64,000 bases of DNA. Source: an uncultured Eubacteriales bacterium. GTDB taxonomy: Bacteria > Bacillota > Clostridia > Christensenellales > Aristaeellaceae. The translations under genes were made by a program, and so were the position numbers. This document shows positions 34,127-43,406 of this stretch, piece by piece. The notes beneath the pieces are model-generated. The model did not search any database. It was not told where the DNA came from and saw only the letters and a program-made list of their open reading frames with translations. Every line of letters starts with the position of its first letter. The first letter of the stretch is position 1. Location of the stretch: contig OMZY01000005.1 of the NCBI GenBank assembly GCA_900315675.1, forward strand, positions 62,001 to 126,000, given 5' to 3'.

Positions 34127-35908
34127 TTACCGGTAATACTGCGCCTGGGCTTCAAACATGCCCGCGTAAATGCCGTCCGGGATATTCACCAGTTCCTCAT
34201 GGGTGCCGTATTCCGCCACCCGGCCTTCCGAGAACACCGCGATATGATCGCAGAAGCGGCAGGAGGACAGCCGGTGGGAGATATAGAAGGCGGTTTTGTC
34301 CTGAATCAGGGAGTTGAACTGCTTATAGATTTCATACTCCGCCACGGGATCCAGGGCGGCGGTGGGCTCATCCAGAATGATGACCGGCGCGTCCTTGTAC
34401 AGGGCCCGGGCCAGGGCAAGCTTCTGCTGCTCGCCGCCGGAAGGTTCGATCCCTTCTTCATCCATATACTTGAACAGCTTCGTATCCTCGCCGCTGTCCA
34501 GCTTTTCAGCAAACTTATCCAGACCGGCCTGTTTCAGCAGCCCTGAAACACAGCGCCGGTCTTTTTCGTCCAGGTTTTCCCGGTCCTTCAGGGTGATGTT
34601 CTCGCAGACAGAGAAGCCGAAGAGTCTGAAGTCCTGGAAAACGGGGGAGAACTGCTTCATATACTGGGCGTAATCGTATTCCCGGATGTCGGTTCCGTCC
34701 AGGAGAATCTGGCCCTCCGTGGGGTCATACAGCCGGCAGAGAAGCTTGATCAGCGTGGTTTTGCCGGCGCCGTTCAGGCCGACGACGGACAGGCGTTCGC
34801 CTTTTTCCACGGTGAGGTTTACGCCGCTGAGGACCTTCTGATCCGTATTCGGATAGGCGAAGGAGACATTGCGGAACTCAATCCGGTGCTGACCCTGCGG
34901 AACAGGCTTATCTCCCTTGGGCATGGCCTGGGGATAGTTCATGAAGATCACAAACTCATAGGCATAATTGATTCTCTTCATCAGCTCGGTGATGTTGTTC
35001 GCGAGGCCTCCGAGGGTACCGAACAGGGAATCGGTGGCTGTAAGCATCTGGGTGAAAATGCCCAGGGAGAATGCTCCGACGATTGTTTTCAGCCCGGTAT
35101 AGCCGTAGACGAAGGCGTTTTCGAAGAGGGAGACAGCACCCTGGAGCAGAGCGTACTTCCGGGAAGTATCCGCCTGCCATTTCCAGCCCTGAAAGCTTTC
35201 CTCCCCGAAACTGTCCCACTTGTCCAGGAGCATATGGGAGGCGTCATAGAGGCGGATATCCTTTCCGTAACGGAAATCCGTCATTTCCCAGCCGTAATAG
35301 CCGAACATGCGGTTGACCTTGGAAAGACGCTCAAAGGCTTTGACTTCCACCTTGTTGATCTTCATGTTAAGCACCGCCTGCAGCAGAACGCACACGACAA
35401 TGACCGCCAGCAGCAGCGGCGCGTGCAGCGCGATAACCGTGACCAGGCCGACAATTTTGATGGCGTTGCCGATGAACATGAACACCTGTTCCGAAATGCC
35501 GTATACGCCGTCGGAATACCAGCTCATGCCGGTATTGGCCTTTTCCAGCTGATCCAGCATCTTCTTGTCCTCGGTCAGCTGGAAGTCCAGGCCCATGGCA
35601 TGCTCGCTGGTCAGCTCCTTAAAGTAGTTGTCCAGGCGTTCCTTGTATTTCTGCAGCTGGGTGACGGAAAGCTGGCGGATGGCGTTCAGCAGGAATTCGC
35701 CGCCGACGAGGACGCCCGCGTAAATGAACAGCTTTGTCAGGTCCCGCCCGCCGACCAGCTCATCGACAATCAGGGGCGTTGTGAAGATGGCGACAAAAGG
35801 CCTCAGGATATCGCAAAGGGTCTTCAGCGCTTCCAGGGGGAAGAAGAGCGGGAAGCGTTTTGCGGCTACCGGGAACATGAGGCGGATGATTTCTCTCAAC
35901 TTTTTCAT
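34127..35908 (-). CDS. ABC exporter half (subunit B)
   Basis: 593 residues: type 1 exporter membrane domain, then Walker A GLNGAGKTT near residue 383, Walker B VIILDEPTAALD, H-loop ISHR. The signature reads PSGGEQQK where LSGGEQQ is usual; the change at the first residue is mild and activity is probably kept. The start ATG overlaps the stop of subunit A by four bases (ATGA), so the two are made in equal amounts and form a heterodimer. The operon is preceded by a leader peptide and terminator at 37798-37931, as in drug-inducible exporters. Confidence 0.9.
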   Translation of the reverse strand: MKKLREIIRLMFPVAAKRFPLFFPLEALKTLCDILRPFVAIFTTPLIVDELVGGRDLTKLFIYAGVLVGGEFLLNAIRQLSVTQLQKYKERLDNYFKELTSEHAMGLDFQLTEDKKMLDQLEKANTGMSWYSDGVYGISEQVFMFIGNAIKIVGLVTVIALHAPLLLAVIVVCVLLQAVLNMKINKVEVKAFERLSKVNRMFGYYGWEMTDFRYGKDIRLYDASHMLLDKWDSFGEESFQGWKWQADTSRKYALLQGAVSLFENAFVYGYTGLKTIVGAFSLGIFTQMLTATDSLFGTLGGLANNITELMKRINYAYEFVIFMNYPQAMPKGDKPVPQGQHRIEFRNVSFAYPNTDQKVLSGVNLTVEKGERLSVVGLNGAGKTTLIKLLCRLYDPTEGQILLDGTDIREYDYAQYMKQFSPVFQDFRLFGFSVCENITLKDRENLDEKDRRCVSGLLKQAGLDKFAEKLDSGEDTKLFKYMDEEGIEPSGGEQQKLALARALYKDAPVIILDEPTAALDPVAEYEIYKQFNSLIQDKTAFYISHRLSSCRFCDHIAVFSEGRVAEYGTHEELVNIPDGIYAGMFEAQAQYYR

Positions 35909-37767
35909 TCGGCATCCTCCTCTCCTTCGGGATGATCCAGGTAATACTGTGCCTGGACCTCAAAGAGACGGGCATATTCGCCGCCGCGGGCAATCAGCTC
36001 GTCATGGGTGCCGTATTCCGCCAGCCGGCCGTCCATGAACATGGCGATGCGGTCGCAGAAACGGGTGGAGGCCAGACGGTGGGAAATATAGACGGCGCTC
36101 TTTTTGCCGATCATGCGGTCAAAGCGCTCATAAAGCTGCTTTTCCGCCAGGGCGTCCAGGGCTGCAGTGGGTTCGTCCAGCACAACGACGGGAGCGCCTT
36201 TATACAGGGCGCGGGCCAGGGCAAGCTTCTGCTTTTCACCGCCGGAGAGGTCTACACCGTCCTCAGAAGCAATTTTCAGCAGCTCCGTATCCAGGCCTTT
36301 GGAGAGGCTGTCCAGCTTCTCCTCCAGGCCGGCCTCCCGCAGGCAGGCGGCGGCTTTCTCCCGGTCGGTGGACTGCATGGGCAGCATGGAGACGTTGACC
36401 GCCAGCGGCAGGGCAAAGAGCTCCACATTCTGGAAAACGGGGGAGAAGAGCCGGTAATAATCCTCTCGCCGGTATTTCCGGATATCCGTGCCGTTCAGGG
36501 TAATGGTTCCTTCCGTGGGATCATACAGGCGGAGCAGCAGTTTGATCATGGTGGTTTTGCCGGCGCCGTTGAGGCCGACCACCGCCAGCTTTTCCCCGGG
36601 ATGCAGGGTCAGGTTCAGGTGGGACAGGGCGTCCCTGTCCGCCTTCGGATAACGGTAGGAAACGTCGTGGAACTGCAGCTCCAGGGAATCTGTTTCCGGC
36701 AGGGGCAGATATTCCCCGTCAGCATCCGTTTTGAGATCCAGGAAGGAGCGCAGGTCATCCACCTCCATGGAGGCACGGCTGAAATCACCGAAGCGCTGAA
36801 GCAAAACGACCAGTGCGCCGGAGAAGGCGTCGGCCAGGGCCAGGTACAGGGTGAAGCTGCCGATGGACAGGGGATTGATTTCCCGCAGGACGGCGAAGTA
36901 AAGCACGGTATAGACCAGGAGCCGGGCAATCAGGTTCAGGCCCTGGCTGAAGAGCACATACCGGTTCCAGAGATTATGGTGGTAATCGATCCGTTCCTCA
37001 CGGGTTTCATAGACAGCATGCTGCTTCCTTTTGAGGAAGGGAACCATGGAGAACAGGCGGATATCCTTGGCGTATTCCGGCTGCTGGGTGACGCGGGCCA
37101 TATAGTGGTCCTTCCGCCAGATGGGAGCCAGGCGGTCCCAGACTTCCTTTTTATCCGTTTTCTGAACCCAGCGGTAGAACAGGAAGGAGAGGATGCCCAG
37201 GACGGTCAGGGCCAGGATCAGCCGGTAATCCAGGACGAGGACCGCCACGAAGGTAACGATAGTTGTAAACACGTTTCTGCCCAGATCCTGCAGGATGTGC
37301 AGCATGCCCTCAAAACCGTTGCTGTTACCGTCTGTGGAGTTGGAGGCACGCTGGTGAAGATCCAGGGCTTCCGGCCTTTCCAGCAGCTCATAATCCATGC
37401 GCATGGCTTTGGCCACCCGCTCATGGATGACGCCGGTCCGGACATAGATATACCGGGGCCAGACCATGCTGCCGGCGATGATTTTGCTGAAGGAGATAAT
37501 GAGCGCAACCAGCGAGCCGATGACCAGGATCCAGAGGAGCCTGCGCTGCTTTTCCTCCGGGGGCAGGCTGACGGTGATGGCGTCCAGGATGAACTTGGAC
37601 AGAAAACCGCCCAGATAGCTTTGCACAGAACCGCAGAAAAGGTCCGTTGAGCCCAGCAGGAACACAAGGGGGCAGTATTTCCGTGCCCGGTTCAGCACAA
37701 AACGGGTATTGGACCAGAGACCGTAGTCCCGGTGCAGGGGATTATCCTTGCTTTCTTTGAATTCCAT
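35905..37767 (-). CDS. ABC exporter half (subunit A)
   Basis: 620 residues: about six membrane helices in residues 35-330, then Walker A GLNGAGKTT near 405, signature LSGGEKQK, Walker B VVVLDEPTAALD, and ISHRLAS. An acidic C-terminal tail. RBS CAGGAG lies 30 bases after the leader terminator. Both halves share the GLNGAGKTTxIKLLxRLYDPTEG block and are diverged paralogues. In Bacillus subtilis the heterodimer BmrCD is controlled by a translated leader in the same way, so a drug or toxic-peptide substrate is plausible; substrate not shown. Confidence 0.9.
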   Translation of the reverse strand: MEFKESKDNPLHRDYGLWSNTRFVLNRARKYCPLVFLLGSTDLFCGSVQSYLGGFLSKFILDAITVSLPPEEKQRRLLWILVIGSLVALIISFSKIIAGSMVWPRYIYVRTGVIHERVAKAMRMDYELLERPEALDLHQRASNSTDGNSNGFEGMLHILQDLGRNVFTTIVTFVAVLVLDYRLILALTVLGILSFLFYRWVQKTDKKEVWDRLAPIWRKDHYMARVTQQPEYAKDIRLFSMVPFLKRKQHAVYETREERIDYHHNLWNRYVLFSQGLNLIARLLVYTVLYFAVLREINPLSIGSFTLYLALADAFSGALVVLLQRFGDFSRASMEVDDLRSFLDLKTDADGEYLPLPETDSLELQFHDVSYRYPKADRDALSHLNLTLHPGEKLAVVGLNGAGKTTMIKLLLRLYDPTEGTITLNGTDIRKYRREDYYRLFSPVFQNVELFALPLAVNVSMLPMQSTDREKAAACLREAGLEEKLDSLSKGLDTELLKIASEDGVDLSGGEKQKLALARALYKGAPVVVLDEPTAALDALAEKQLYERFDRMIGKKSAVYISHRLASTRFCDRIAMFMDGRLAEYGTHDELIARGGEYARLFEVQAQYYLDHPEGEEDAE

Positions 37768-37797
37768 CGGTAAACTCCTGAAGATATATTTGCCGCA

Positions 37798-37833
37798 AGA
37801 AAAAATCCGCTCCTCCCTTACAGGGGCGAGCGG
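37798..37833 (-). terminator. leader terminator of the ABC exporter operon
   Basis: On the minus strand CCGCTCGCCCC...GGGAGGAGCGG: six outer pairs (37828-37833 with 37807-37812) and three inner pairs, followed by ATTTTTTCTT. Its 5' arm CCGCTCG (37833-37827) is also complementary to CGAGCGG in the leader ORF. Confidence 0.8.
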
Positions 37834-37856
37834 ACAGAAGGCATATGATCACCGGA

Positions 37857-37931
37857 TTATCTGAAGCAGACAGATCCGGAGAGTACCGCTCGGCTTTCCG
37901 GGAAGGGGTATCTTTCGTTGGCTGTAAACAT
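37857..37931 (-). CDS. 24-residue leader peptide of the ABC exporter operon
   Basis: ATG at 37931 behind a strong AGAAAGGAG; 24 codons, starting MFTANERYPF, ending SGSVCFR, then TAA. Codons 14-16 (CGA GCG GTA) contain CGAGCGG, perfectly complementary over seven bases to the 5' arm of the terminator, so ribosome position on this ORF would decide between terminator and antiterminator. Too short to be an enzyme; the strong ribosome site and location support a regulatory uORF. Confidence 0.7.
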   Translation of the reverse strand: MFTANERYPFPESRAVLSGSVCFR

Positions 37932-37966
37932 ATCTCCGGCTCCTTTCTGCAATTTATCTTGCGACT

Positions 37967-37995
37967 ATTTAACCACACCGCGGGGAAAGTGTCAA
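37967..37995 (-). promoter_or_regulatory. promoter of the ABC exporter operon
   Basis: TTGACA (37995-37990), 17 bases, TTAAAT (37972-37967) on the minus strand. Confidence 0.75.
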
Positions 37996-38035
37996 CAGAT
38001 TGTCGGTACAATTTACAGCATTATTACAATTGCGG

Positions 38036-38069
38036 TAAAACAAAACCCGGCCTGCATGACCAGGCCGGG
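38036..38069 (-). terminator. terminator of the hydrolase gene
   Basis: CCCGGCCTG / CAGGCCGGG stem (38061-38069 with 38046-38054) followed on the minus strand by TTTTGTTTT. Confidence 0.9.
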
Positions 38070-38117
38070 AAAAGAGGAAAGCTGCACAGGCGGCCCGTGC
38101 AGGAAACCGCAAAGGGG

Positions 38118-39710
38118 TTACCGGGTGAACTGCGAAATGAACTTCCAGGCGTTCTCACAGCTGTGATGACGGCATTCATGGATCTGGCCGCTGACGCTGG
38201 CAAAGGCGGTACGGATGACGCCATCCTCGCTTTCATAATAATGAACGGTGAGGACGCTGCCGCGGGACGGATCCGGGATCTTTTCCACTTTGTCGCCGGG
38301 AATGGCCCAGATGGGATGTTCCCAGGACTCCTTCTGCTCAAAGGAGACACCGTCGAACTTCTTTTTCAGCTGATTGACTTCCGCCACATACTGCACCCGC
38401 TCCAGTGCCGTATCGGAATGGAAGGGCAGCTCCGGCAGGTGAGATTCCTCGCCGCCGGAATAGAAGACCGGCACGGGGACGGTTTTGTTGAGCCGGTCGG
38501 TAGCCGGGCCGCCCCAGAAGGTTTTGTAAACCGGAAAGAGGGCGCTGGCAGGCATGATGCCGGCGAAGACGTCCGGATATTCCTGATAGCAGTCCCAGGT
38601 TTTGCCGCTGCCCATGGAGAAGCCGGTGGCGTAGATACGGCGTTCATCGATGGGATAGCGTTTTTTCAGGGCTTCAATGACCTCTACCGCTTCGGTGGCG
38701 GTAACGTTCTGGTGGTTTTCCACGGAAACGAAGAGGAAGCCGTAGCGATGGCAGATTTCCCACCAGCCGGCCACATAGGTCAGGTACATGGAGGAATCGC
38801 CGCCGCCGTGGAAACCGAGAACCAGCGGCACGGGACCGTTGTCGAACAGGCCGTTGTTGTAATAGGCAAAGTAGCCGACCTTGTGGGTCTTCGCGTCTTT
38901 GATGGTCCGGTTGTCGGGAGAGGTATTGACGACGACGCAGCCGGCGTCCTCGGTCATATTCAGGGCTTTGAAATCGGGCTCCAGCTCGATCTTGCCGCAC
39001 CACATTTTGAAGTGCTTCACGAAGGCGTCAAAGTCCGCTTCATAATCCGCTTTGTCCTTGATCAGCAGGTGCTCGCAGCCGTCGAAGGCGCAGTTGATTT
39101 CAGCGCTGTTGCCGACGCTGAGGACGGGAATGTCCTTGCGCTGCACATCCGGCACCACGCTGAGCCGCTCCATGGAGCACATGGCGGGGGTGATTTCACC
39201 GGGGCCCCAGAGGTATTCGCCCTGCAGGGTTTTCAGCAGGTGCTTCGCCACATAGTCGGCGGAGGCACCGAAGCTGTAGATGTCCGCGCGGAAGATGGCG
39301 CCGCGGACGAAATAACCCTTGAAGGTCCGGGTGAAGAAGTCAAAGTTTTCAACAATGCCGTCCTTGTAGGTCTGGATCATTTTGATCTCGGAGATGACGG
39401 AGGCATAGAAGCTTTCATCCGCGCCGGCCCAGCCGCCTTCCGCCGTGGGATAGACGAAGAGGACGCTGGAATCTACGTTTGCGGCGATCTTTGCCAGGCC
39501 GGTTTCCCGGGCAAAGTCCACGGCGCTGTCCATGTCCTGCTTTTCCTCTTCGAAAACCAGGAGCAGGGGTGCGCGGAAACCGTAGTTGTTGGTCTGGCCG
39601 TCAATATCGTTATCCGGTACGTAGACCTTCAGAAAGAATTGGTCAAAGGTGTGTTCCCAGCATTTTCCCCCGGCGGTTTCCCGGACGAGGGGCCTTTCCA
39701 TCATGGCCAT
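38118..39710 (-). CDS. alpha/beta hydrolase, PHB-depolymerase/CE1-like
   Basis: 530 residues without a signal peptide. The N-terminal 270 residues form an unusual domain of their own. The C-terminal hydrolase domain has VPLVLGFHGGGDSSMYLTYVAGW (oxyanion region), nucleophile elbow GFSMGSGKTWD near residue 370, and a terminal HHSCENAWKFI where the catalytic His may lie. This matches the LpqC/esterase-PHB group of polysaccharide or polymer esterases. Substrate unknown. Monocistronic with its own terminator; two alternative Met codons follow the first within four residues. Confidence 0.75.
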   Translation of the reverse strand: MAMMERPLVRETAGGKCWEHTFDQFFLKVYVPDNDIDGQTNNYGFRAPLLLVFEEEKQDMDSAVDFARETGLAKIAANVDSSVLFVYPTAEGGWAGADESFYASVISEIKMIQTYKDGIVENFDFFTRTFKGYFVRGAIFRADIYSFGASADYVAKHLLKTLQGEYLWGPGEITPAMCSMERLSVVPDVQRKDIPVLSVGNSAEINCAFDGCEHLLIKDKADYEADFDAFVKHFKMWCGKIELEPDFKALNMTEDAGCVVVNTSPDNRTIKDAKTHKVGYFAYYNNGLFDNGPVPLVLGFHGGGDSSMYLTYVAGWWEICHRYGFLFVSVENHQNVTATEAVEVIEALKKRYPIDERRIYATGFSMGSGKTWDCYQEYPDVFAGIMPASALFPVYKTFWGGPATDRLNKTVPVPVFYSGGEESHLPELPFHSDTALERVQYVAEVNQLKKKFDGVSFEQKESWEHPIWAIPGDKVEKIPDPSRGSVLTVHYYESEDGVIRTAFASVSGQIHECRHHSCENAWKFISQFTR

Positions 39711-40103
39711 CGGTGTGTCCTCCTGCAGTATATTGTTTTCGGCAGACGAGGTGCCGCAATGAATGTTTTGTCAGGTTTCATTTTATAGTGAGGAGGGAGG
39801 AAGGCACAAGGCACGGAGAAGAGAAGATGAGGACAAAAAAAGCAAAAAGAGAAGAGAACAATACTTAAAACTGAAGATTGAAAACTGAAAAATGAATAAT
39901 GGCGGAAAACACAGCTTCCGGAAGGAAGCTGTGTTCAGTAAATTAGTTAGTTTGGGTCCCGGAAGGGATGACAACAGGATGTGCTGGTGTTCCAAAAGGA
40001 TCAAAAGACAGAGATGAATTGATATCAGGACTGATTTGGGATATGATACGGGTGAAAGACAAAATGAAAAACATGGGACGCTGTATCGAACGGAGGGGGA
40101 AAT
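39711..40103. repeat. repeat-rich intergenic region with palindrome
   Basis: A/G-rich low-complexity DNA, then ACTGAAA-type repeats (39868-39895), AATAATGGCGGA and a 12-pair perfect hairpin AACACAGCTTCC / GGAAGCTGTGTT (39908-39935). The same order of simple repeat, AATGGCGGA and palindrome occurs near 20340. The promoter of the gene at 40104 is not clear. Confidence 0.6.
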
Positions 40104-40412
40104 ATGGGCTGGATTTCCTGGCTGCTGATCGGACTGGCAATCATCGTGCTGATCTGCCTGGGTGTGGGTGCTTTCAGGGAAAAGCAGGATCCCGGCGCGC
40201 ATAAAAGCAGGGGAATGATTGCGGGTATTCCCTTTGATCCGGAAAAACAGGAGGCGGTAATCCGCAGCTCCATCTGTACCGGGGAAAAGGTGGCGGGATT
40301 CAAGAACAAAGAGGACGGGCACTTTACAGAGGTGCTGGTGCTGCGGACACCGAAGGATGAACAGTATTTCAAGGATATTTACGGGGTGGAAAAAGTGAAG
40401 ACAGAGTACTGA
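40104..40412 (+). CDS. small membrane-anchored protein of unknown function
   Basis: 102 residues: one N-terminal membrane helix (about 4-22, ISWLLIGLAIIVLICLGVGAF), then a cytoplasmic or extracellular region of 75 residues, basic to neutral, with KEDGHFTEVLVLRTPKDEQYFKDIYG. RBS GGAGGGGGA five to ten bases before the ATG and a clear terminator after it support a real gene. It stands alone among repeats. No family recognised. Confidence 0.65.
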   Translation: MGWISWLLIGLAIIVLICLGVGAFREKQDPGAHKSRGMIAGIPFDPEKQEAVIRSSICTGEKVAGFKNKEDGHFTEVLVLRTPKDEQYFKDIYGVEKVKTEY

Positions 40413-40448
40413 AAGTACGAATTAATGAATACAGAAAAATAGCGAAAA

Positions 40449-40480
40449 AACCACTTCCGAGAACTGCGGAAGTGGTTTTG
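40449..40480 (+). terminator. terminator after 40104-40412
   Basis: AACCACTTCC / GGAAGTGGTT (40449-40458 with 40468-40477) followed by TTGTT. Confidence 0.75.
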
Positions 40481-40483
40481 TTG

Positions 40484-40829
40484 AATTAATGCGGTCTTCG
40501 ACCGTAGTAAGGGACAGTGTCGTCGCTTTGCGATGACAAATGAAGAATTAAGAATGAAGAATGCAGAATGATATAGTGTTTCCGCCTATCATCGTGGGAA
40601 TGATGAAGTTCCTGTCGGTTTCCCGAACGTGGACGGGCGGGGAGACAGTGGCTTCGCCAAATGAAGAATTAAGAATGAACAATGCAGAATTATCCGCTGC
40701 GGCGGGGGAGATTTCTCGACTCCCTTCGGTCGCTCGAAATGACAGGTGGAGGCGTAGGCTAAGGCAAAGGATAATGTATGATTAACAATTAAGCGGCTGC
40801 CGGATGGCAGCCGTTGGTTTTTTAGTTGC
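40484..40829. repeat. dispersed repeats and palindromes
   Basis: Contains copies of the dispersed repeat (40497-40543 and 40708-40746, the latter with TCTCGACTCCCTTCGGTCGCTCGAAATGACA-like structure given here by positions only), GAAGAATTAAGAATGAA-type simple repeats, and a CGGCTGCC/GGCAGCCG hairpin with a T-run (about 40794-40826) just past the manA stop. No gene seen. Confidence 0.6.
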
Positions 40830-41786
40830 TTAAACGGTTTGGGAAATAAGAACCCTTCCGGCACCTTCCACAGAAATATCCGGGAGGGCGGCGGGGATGA
40901 GGGCGGTCTGCCAGGGGAGCAGAGGAATCCGGTGATCTTCCCAGCACAGGGTGCAGCCTTTGGCTGTGGCGGTCAGGAACTGCATTTTGCCGGTGGGAAG
41001 GGACAGGCTGCCGTTGAGATCAAAAGCGGAGAGCCGGAAATGGGGATCGTCAACCAGCAGGGTGCAACGGCCGCCGGGCAGATCCTCCGTCTTTTCCGTG
41101 CGGACGGGAAGGGAATCGACGTTTGAAACAGCGACAGCCTGTTCAATGTGCAGCTGGCGGGGCTTACCGTCCTTTCCGATCCGGCCCCAGTCCCAGAGAC
41201 GGTAGGTGAGATCGCTGGCCTGCTGGATTTCATAGCAGCGGATGCCGGGGCCCAGGGCATGAATGGTACCGGCAGGAATATAGAACACATCGCCCGCCTG
41301 GACTTTTGTGCGGCGCAGACAGCTTTCCAGCTTTCCCGCGTCCAGGACGGAACGCAGGGACTGCCCCTGGGTGTTGACACCGTATACCAGCTCGGCTCCG
41401 GGCGCGGCGTCCAGGATATACCAGGCTTCGCTTTTGCCGAGTTTTCCCTCGTGGGAAAGGGCATAGGCGTCATCCGGGTGCACCTGGACCGAAAGGCATT
41501 CCCGGGTATCCAGGATCTTCAGCAGCAGCGGGAAGCCGTCCCCGTCCAGACCGGTGAGGGATTTGCCCCAGAGGGTAAGCATCTCCGGCAGCGTTTTGCC
41601 GGCATACTCCCCGCCGGCGACACGGCTTTCCAACCCGGGCAGGGCGGAAACTTCCAGGCTTTCGCCGGTGATATCCTCCGGAGAATCCTTTCCGAAAAGT
41701 TCCTTCAGGGCGTGGCCGCCCCAGGGGGTCTGCGCCCCATGGCGGAAGGCGGGGGTCATCACAAGCGGACAGACATTCATGCTCAT
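40830..41786 (-). CDS. manA: mannose-6-phosphate isomerase, class I type
   Basis: 318 residues from the ATG at 41786, with GAGG eight bases before it. It converts mannose 6-phosphate to fructose 6-phosphate in the cytoplasm with Zn2+. The cupin motifs are visible: SVQVHPDDAYA (metal-binding Gln and His, near residue 90), GKSEAWYILDA (Glu), and PAGTIHALGPGI (His, near 170). The length matches the short Firmicutes ManA type. It is the exit point from the mannoside locus that follows: mannose 1-phosphate from GH130 enzymes would need a phosphomannomutase, not seen here, to reach it. Confidence 0.95.
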   Translation of the reverse strand: MSMNVCPLVMTPAFRHGAQTPWGGHALKELFGKDSPEDITGESLEVSALPGLESRVAGGEYAGKTLPEMLTLWGKSLTGLDGDGFPLLLKILDTRECLSVQVHPDDAYALSHEGKLGKSEAWYILDAAPGAELVYGVNTQGQSLRSVLDAGKLESCLRRTKVQAGDVFYIPAGTIHALGPGIRCYEIQQASDLTYRLWDWGRIGKDGKPRQLHIEQAVAVSNVDSLPVRTEKTEDLPGGRCTLLVDDPHFRLSAFDLNGSLSLPTGKMQFLTATAKGCTLCWEDHRIPLLPWQTALIPAALPDISVEGAGRVLISQTV

Positions 41787-41896
41787 AGCTTTTTTCCTCG
41801 TTTTTAACAACAGCAAAGCTCAGGCAGGCGGTATCCGCCTGACAGCGGTTTTGTTGTTCAGTTTGTTATGCGCGGGTCCGAAAACCCGCAGGATGT

Positions 41897-43402
41897 TTAA
41901 AAATCAAAGGGTTCCAGCGGCAGACCGTTCAGCCCGAAGAGGCTGACCGGGGCGGCGTAATCGGTCCAGGCATAACGGGCGTGTACAGGACGCTCCGCAC
42001 CGTCAGCCCGCAGCAGCAGCCGACCGCCGCAAAGTTCCGCCTGCGCAGGGACATAGCGGCCGTCTGCACCGGCAATTTCCAGCAGGCCGGGAGCGGCGTC
42101 CTTCCGGATTTCCACCGGAGCGGACAGAAGCACGGCCAGGACATTGCCCTCCGGACGGATCCCCTCCGCACGGGGCGAAAGCTCTCCGCCGCCGTACAAC
42201 ATGGCCCCGGCCAGTTCCGCCAGACGTTCGCCCACGGGGCGCTTCGCGGTGGGATGGATGTTGCCGTATTCACCCTGGTCCAGGAGGCAGATCATGCCGG
42301 TACCGGGAACGGCGTCCCGGACCGCTGCCTGCGCCTTGCGGAGCTTGGGCCAGAGGAAGGTGTCCGCCGCGCCGGAATCGATCCACATGGGAAGCTGGAC
42401 AAAGAGGAAGGGAAGATCCTCCTCCCGGAACCAGGTCCGCCAGGTGCGGATGAGCAGGGTGAACAACTCATCATAATGATCAGTCTTGGTTGTGTCCTCC
42501 TCGCCCTGGTAGAAGAGAACGCCGGTGACGGTGACGGGAATAATTTCCCGTACCATGGTTTCCGCCAGCCCGCCGGGGCGGTAGGGAGAACCGGGACCCG
42601 CGGGCGGATTCCAGGGAACAAGGCCGCAGGCGGCGATCACATCGTTCCAGGGCACACCGGGGTGCTCATGCTTATACTTTTCCACGGTGAGGTTCCAGGC
42701 ACCGAAGGTATCCTGGAACTGTTTTTCCTCTGCCAGCCAGGTCTCCATGCTTTTGCCGCCGGCCAGCGCGGCATAATCCTCCAGATAGCGGGTGCCTTCC
42801 GGATCAGTCCGGAGGGTTTCCTCATCCATCCAGCAGGTGACGGAGGTGCCGCCCCAGTAGCAGCCGATGATCCCTACGGGGATATCCGGCATCCGCTCCC
42901 GGAGCTTCGCGGCGAAGAAATACGCCACCGCGCTGTTTACGCCGCCGTTTCCGGGGGAGATGGCCTGCCAGCGGGTGCTGTCATTGGCCTGGCGGTGTTC
43001 GGGACCGGAAATGGCAATCTTCGGCACATTGAAGAAGCGAAGCAGCGGATCCTGATACTGCCGGATGAGCTCCGGGCCTTCATCCGCGTTGCGGAGTTCC
43101 AGTTCCATATTGCTCTGGCCCCCGGCCAGGAAGACCTCGCCGATTGCCACGTCTTCCGCCTCAGCCAGTTCCGCTCCTGCACAGAAGACCAGCCGGCAGC
43201 CCGTCTGCGCTTCCTGCGGGGGAAGGGTGACGAGAAAACGGCCTTCTTCCACCGGAGCGGAGTTTTCACCCAGCAGGGCACCCTCCCGGCTGATCAGCCG
43301 GACGGTCACAGCCGGAACGCCGGAGGCGGAACCGAAGATCCGGATCTCCTTGCGTCTGCACAGCACCGCACCGTCGGTGAACAGGGAAGCCGGTTTCAGC
43401 AT
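41897..43402 (-). CDS. sialate O-acetylesterase-like SGNH carbohydrate esterase
   Basis: 501 residues, no signal peptide, so intracellular. The SASA-family motifs are present: VFLAGGQSNMELELRNADEG with the catalytic Ser near residue 96, GCYWGGTSVTCW (Gly block), FYQGEEDT and GNIHPTAKRPVGERLA with the catalytic His. In this locus the likely task is removing acetyl groups from acetylated manno-oligosaccharides, not sialic acid. The gene starts four bases after the GH130 gene stop, with its ribosome site inside the end of that gene. Confidence 0.87.
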   Translation of the reverse strand: MLKPASLFTDGAVLCRRKEIRIFGSASGVPAVTVRLISREGALLGENSAPVEEGRFLVTLPPQEAQTGCRLVFCAGAELAEAEDVAIGEVFLAGGQSNMELELRNADEGPELIRQYQDPLLRFFNVPKIAISGPEHRQANDSTRWQAISPGNGGVNSAVAYFFAAKLRERMPDIPVGIIGCYWGGTSVTCWMDEETLRTDPEGTRYLEDYAALAGGKSMETWLAEEKQFQDTFGAWNLTVEKYKHEHPGVPWNDVIAACGLVPWNPPAGPGSPYRPGGLAETMVREIIPVTVTGVLFYQGEEDTTKTDHYDELFTLLIRTWRTWFREEDLPFLFVQLPMWIDSGAADTFLWPKLRKAQAAVRDAVPGTGMICLLDQGEYGNIHPTAKRPVGERLAELAGAMLYGGGELSPRAEGIRPEGNVLAVLLSAPVEIRKDAAPGLLEIAGADGRYVPAQAELCGGRLLLRADGAERPVHARYAWTDYAAPVSLFGLNGLPLEPFDF

Positions 43403-43406
43403 GGAC

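Noticed and set aside
34127..35908. Degenerate ATP site in exporter subunit B because the signature is PSGGE
   Set aside because: Only the first residue of LSGGE differs; Walker A, Walker B Glu and the H-loop His are intact, so loss of activity cannot be claimed.
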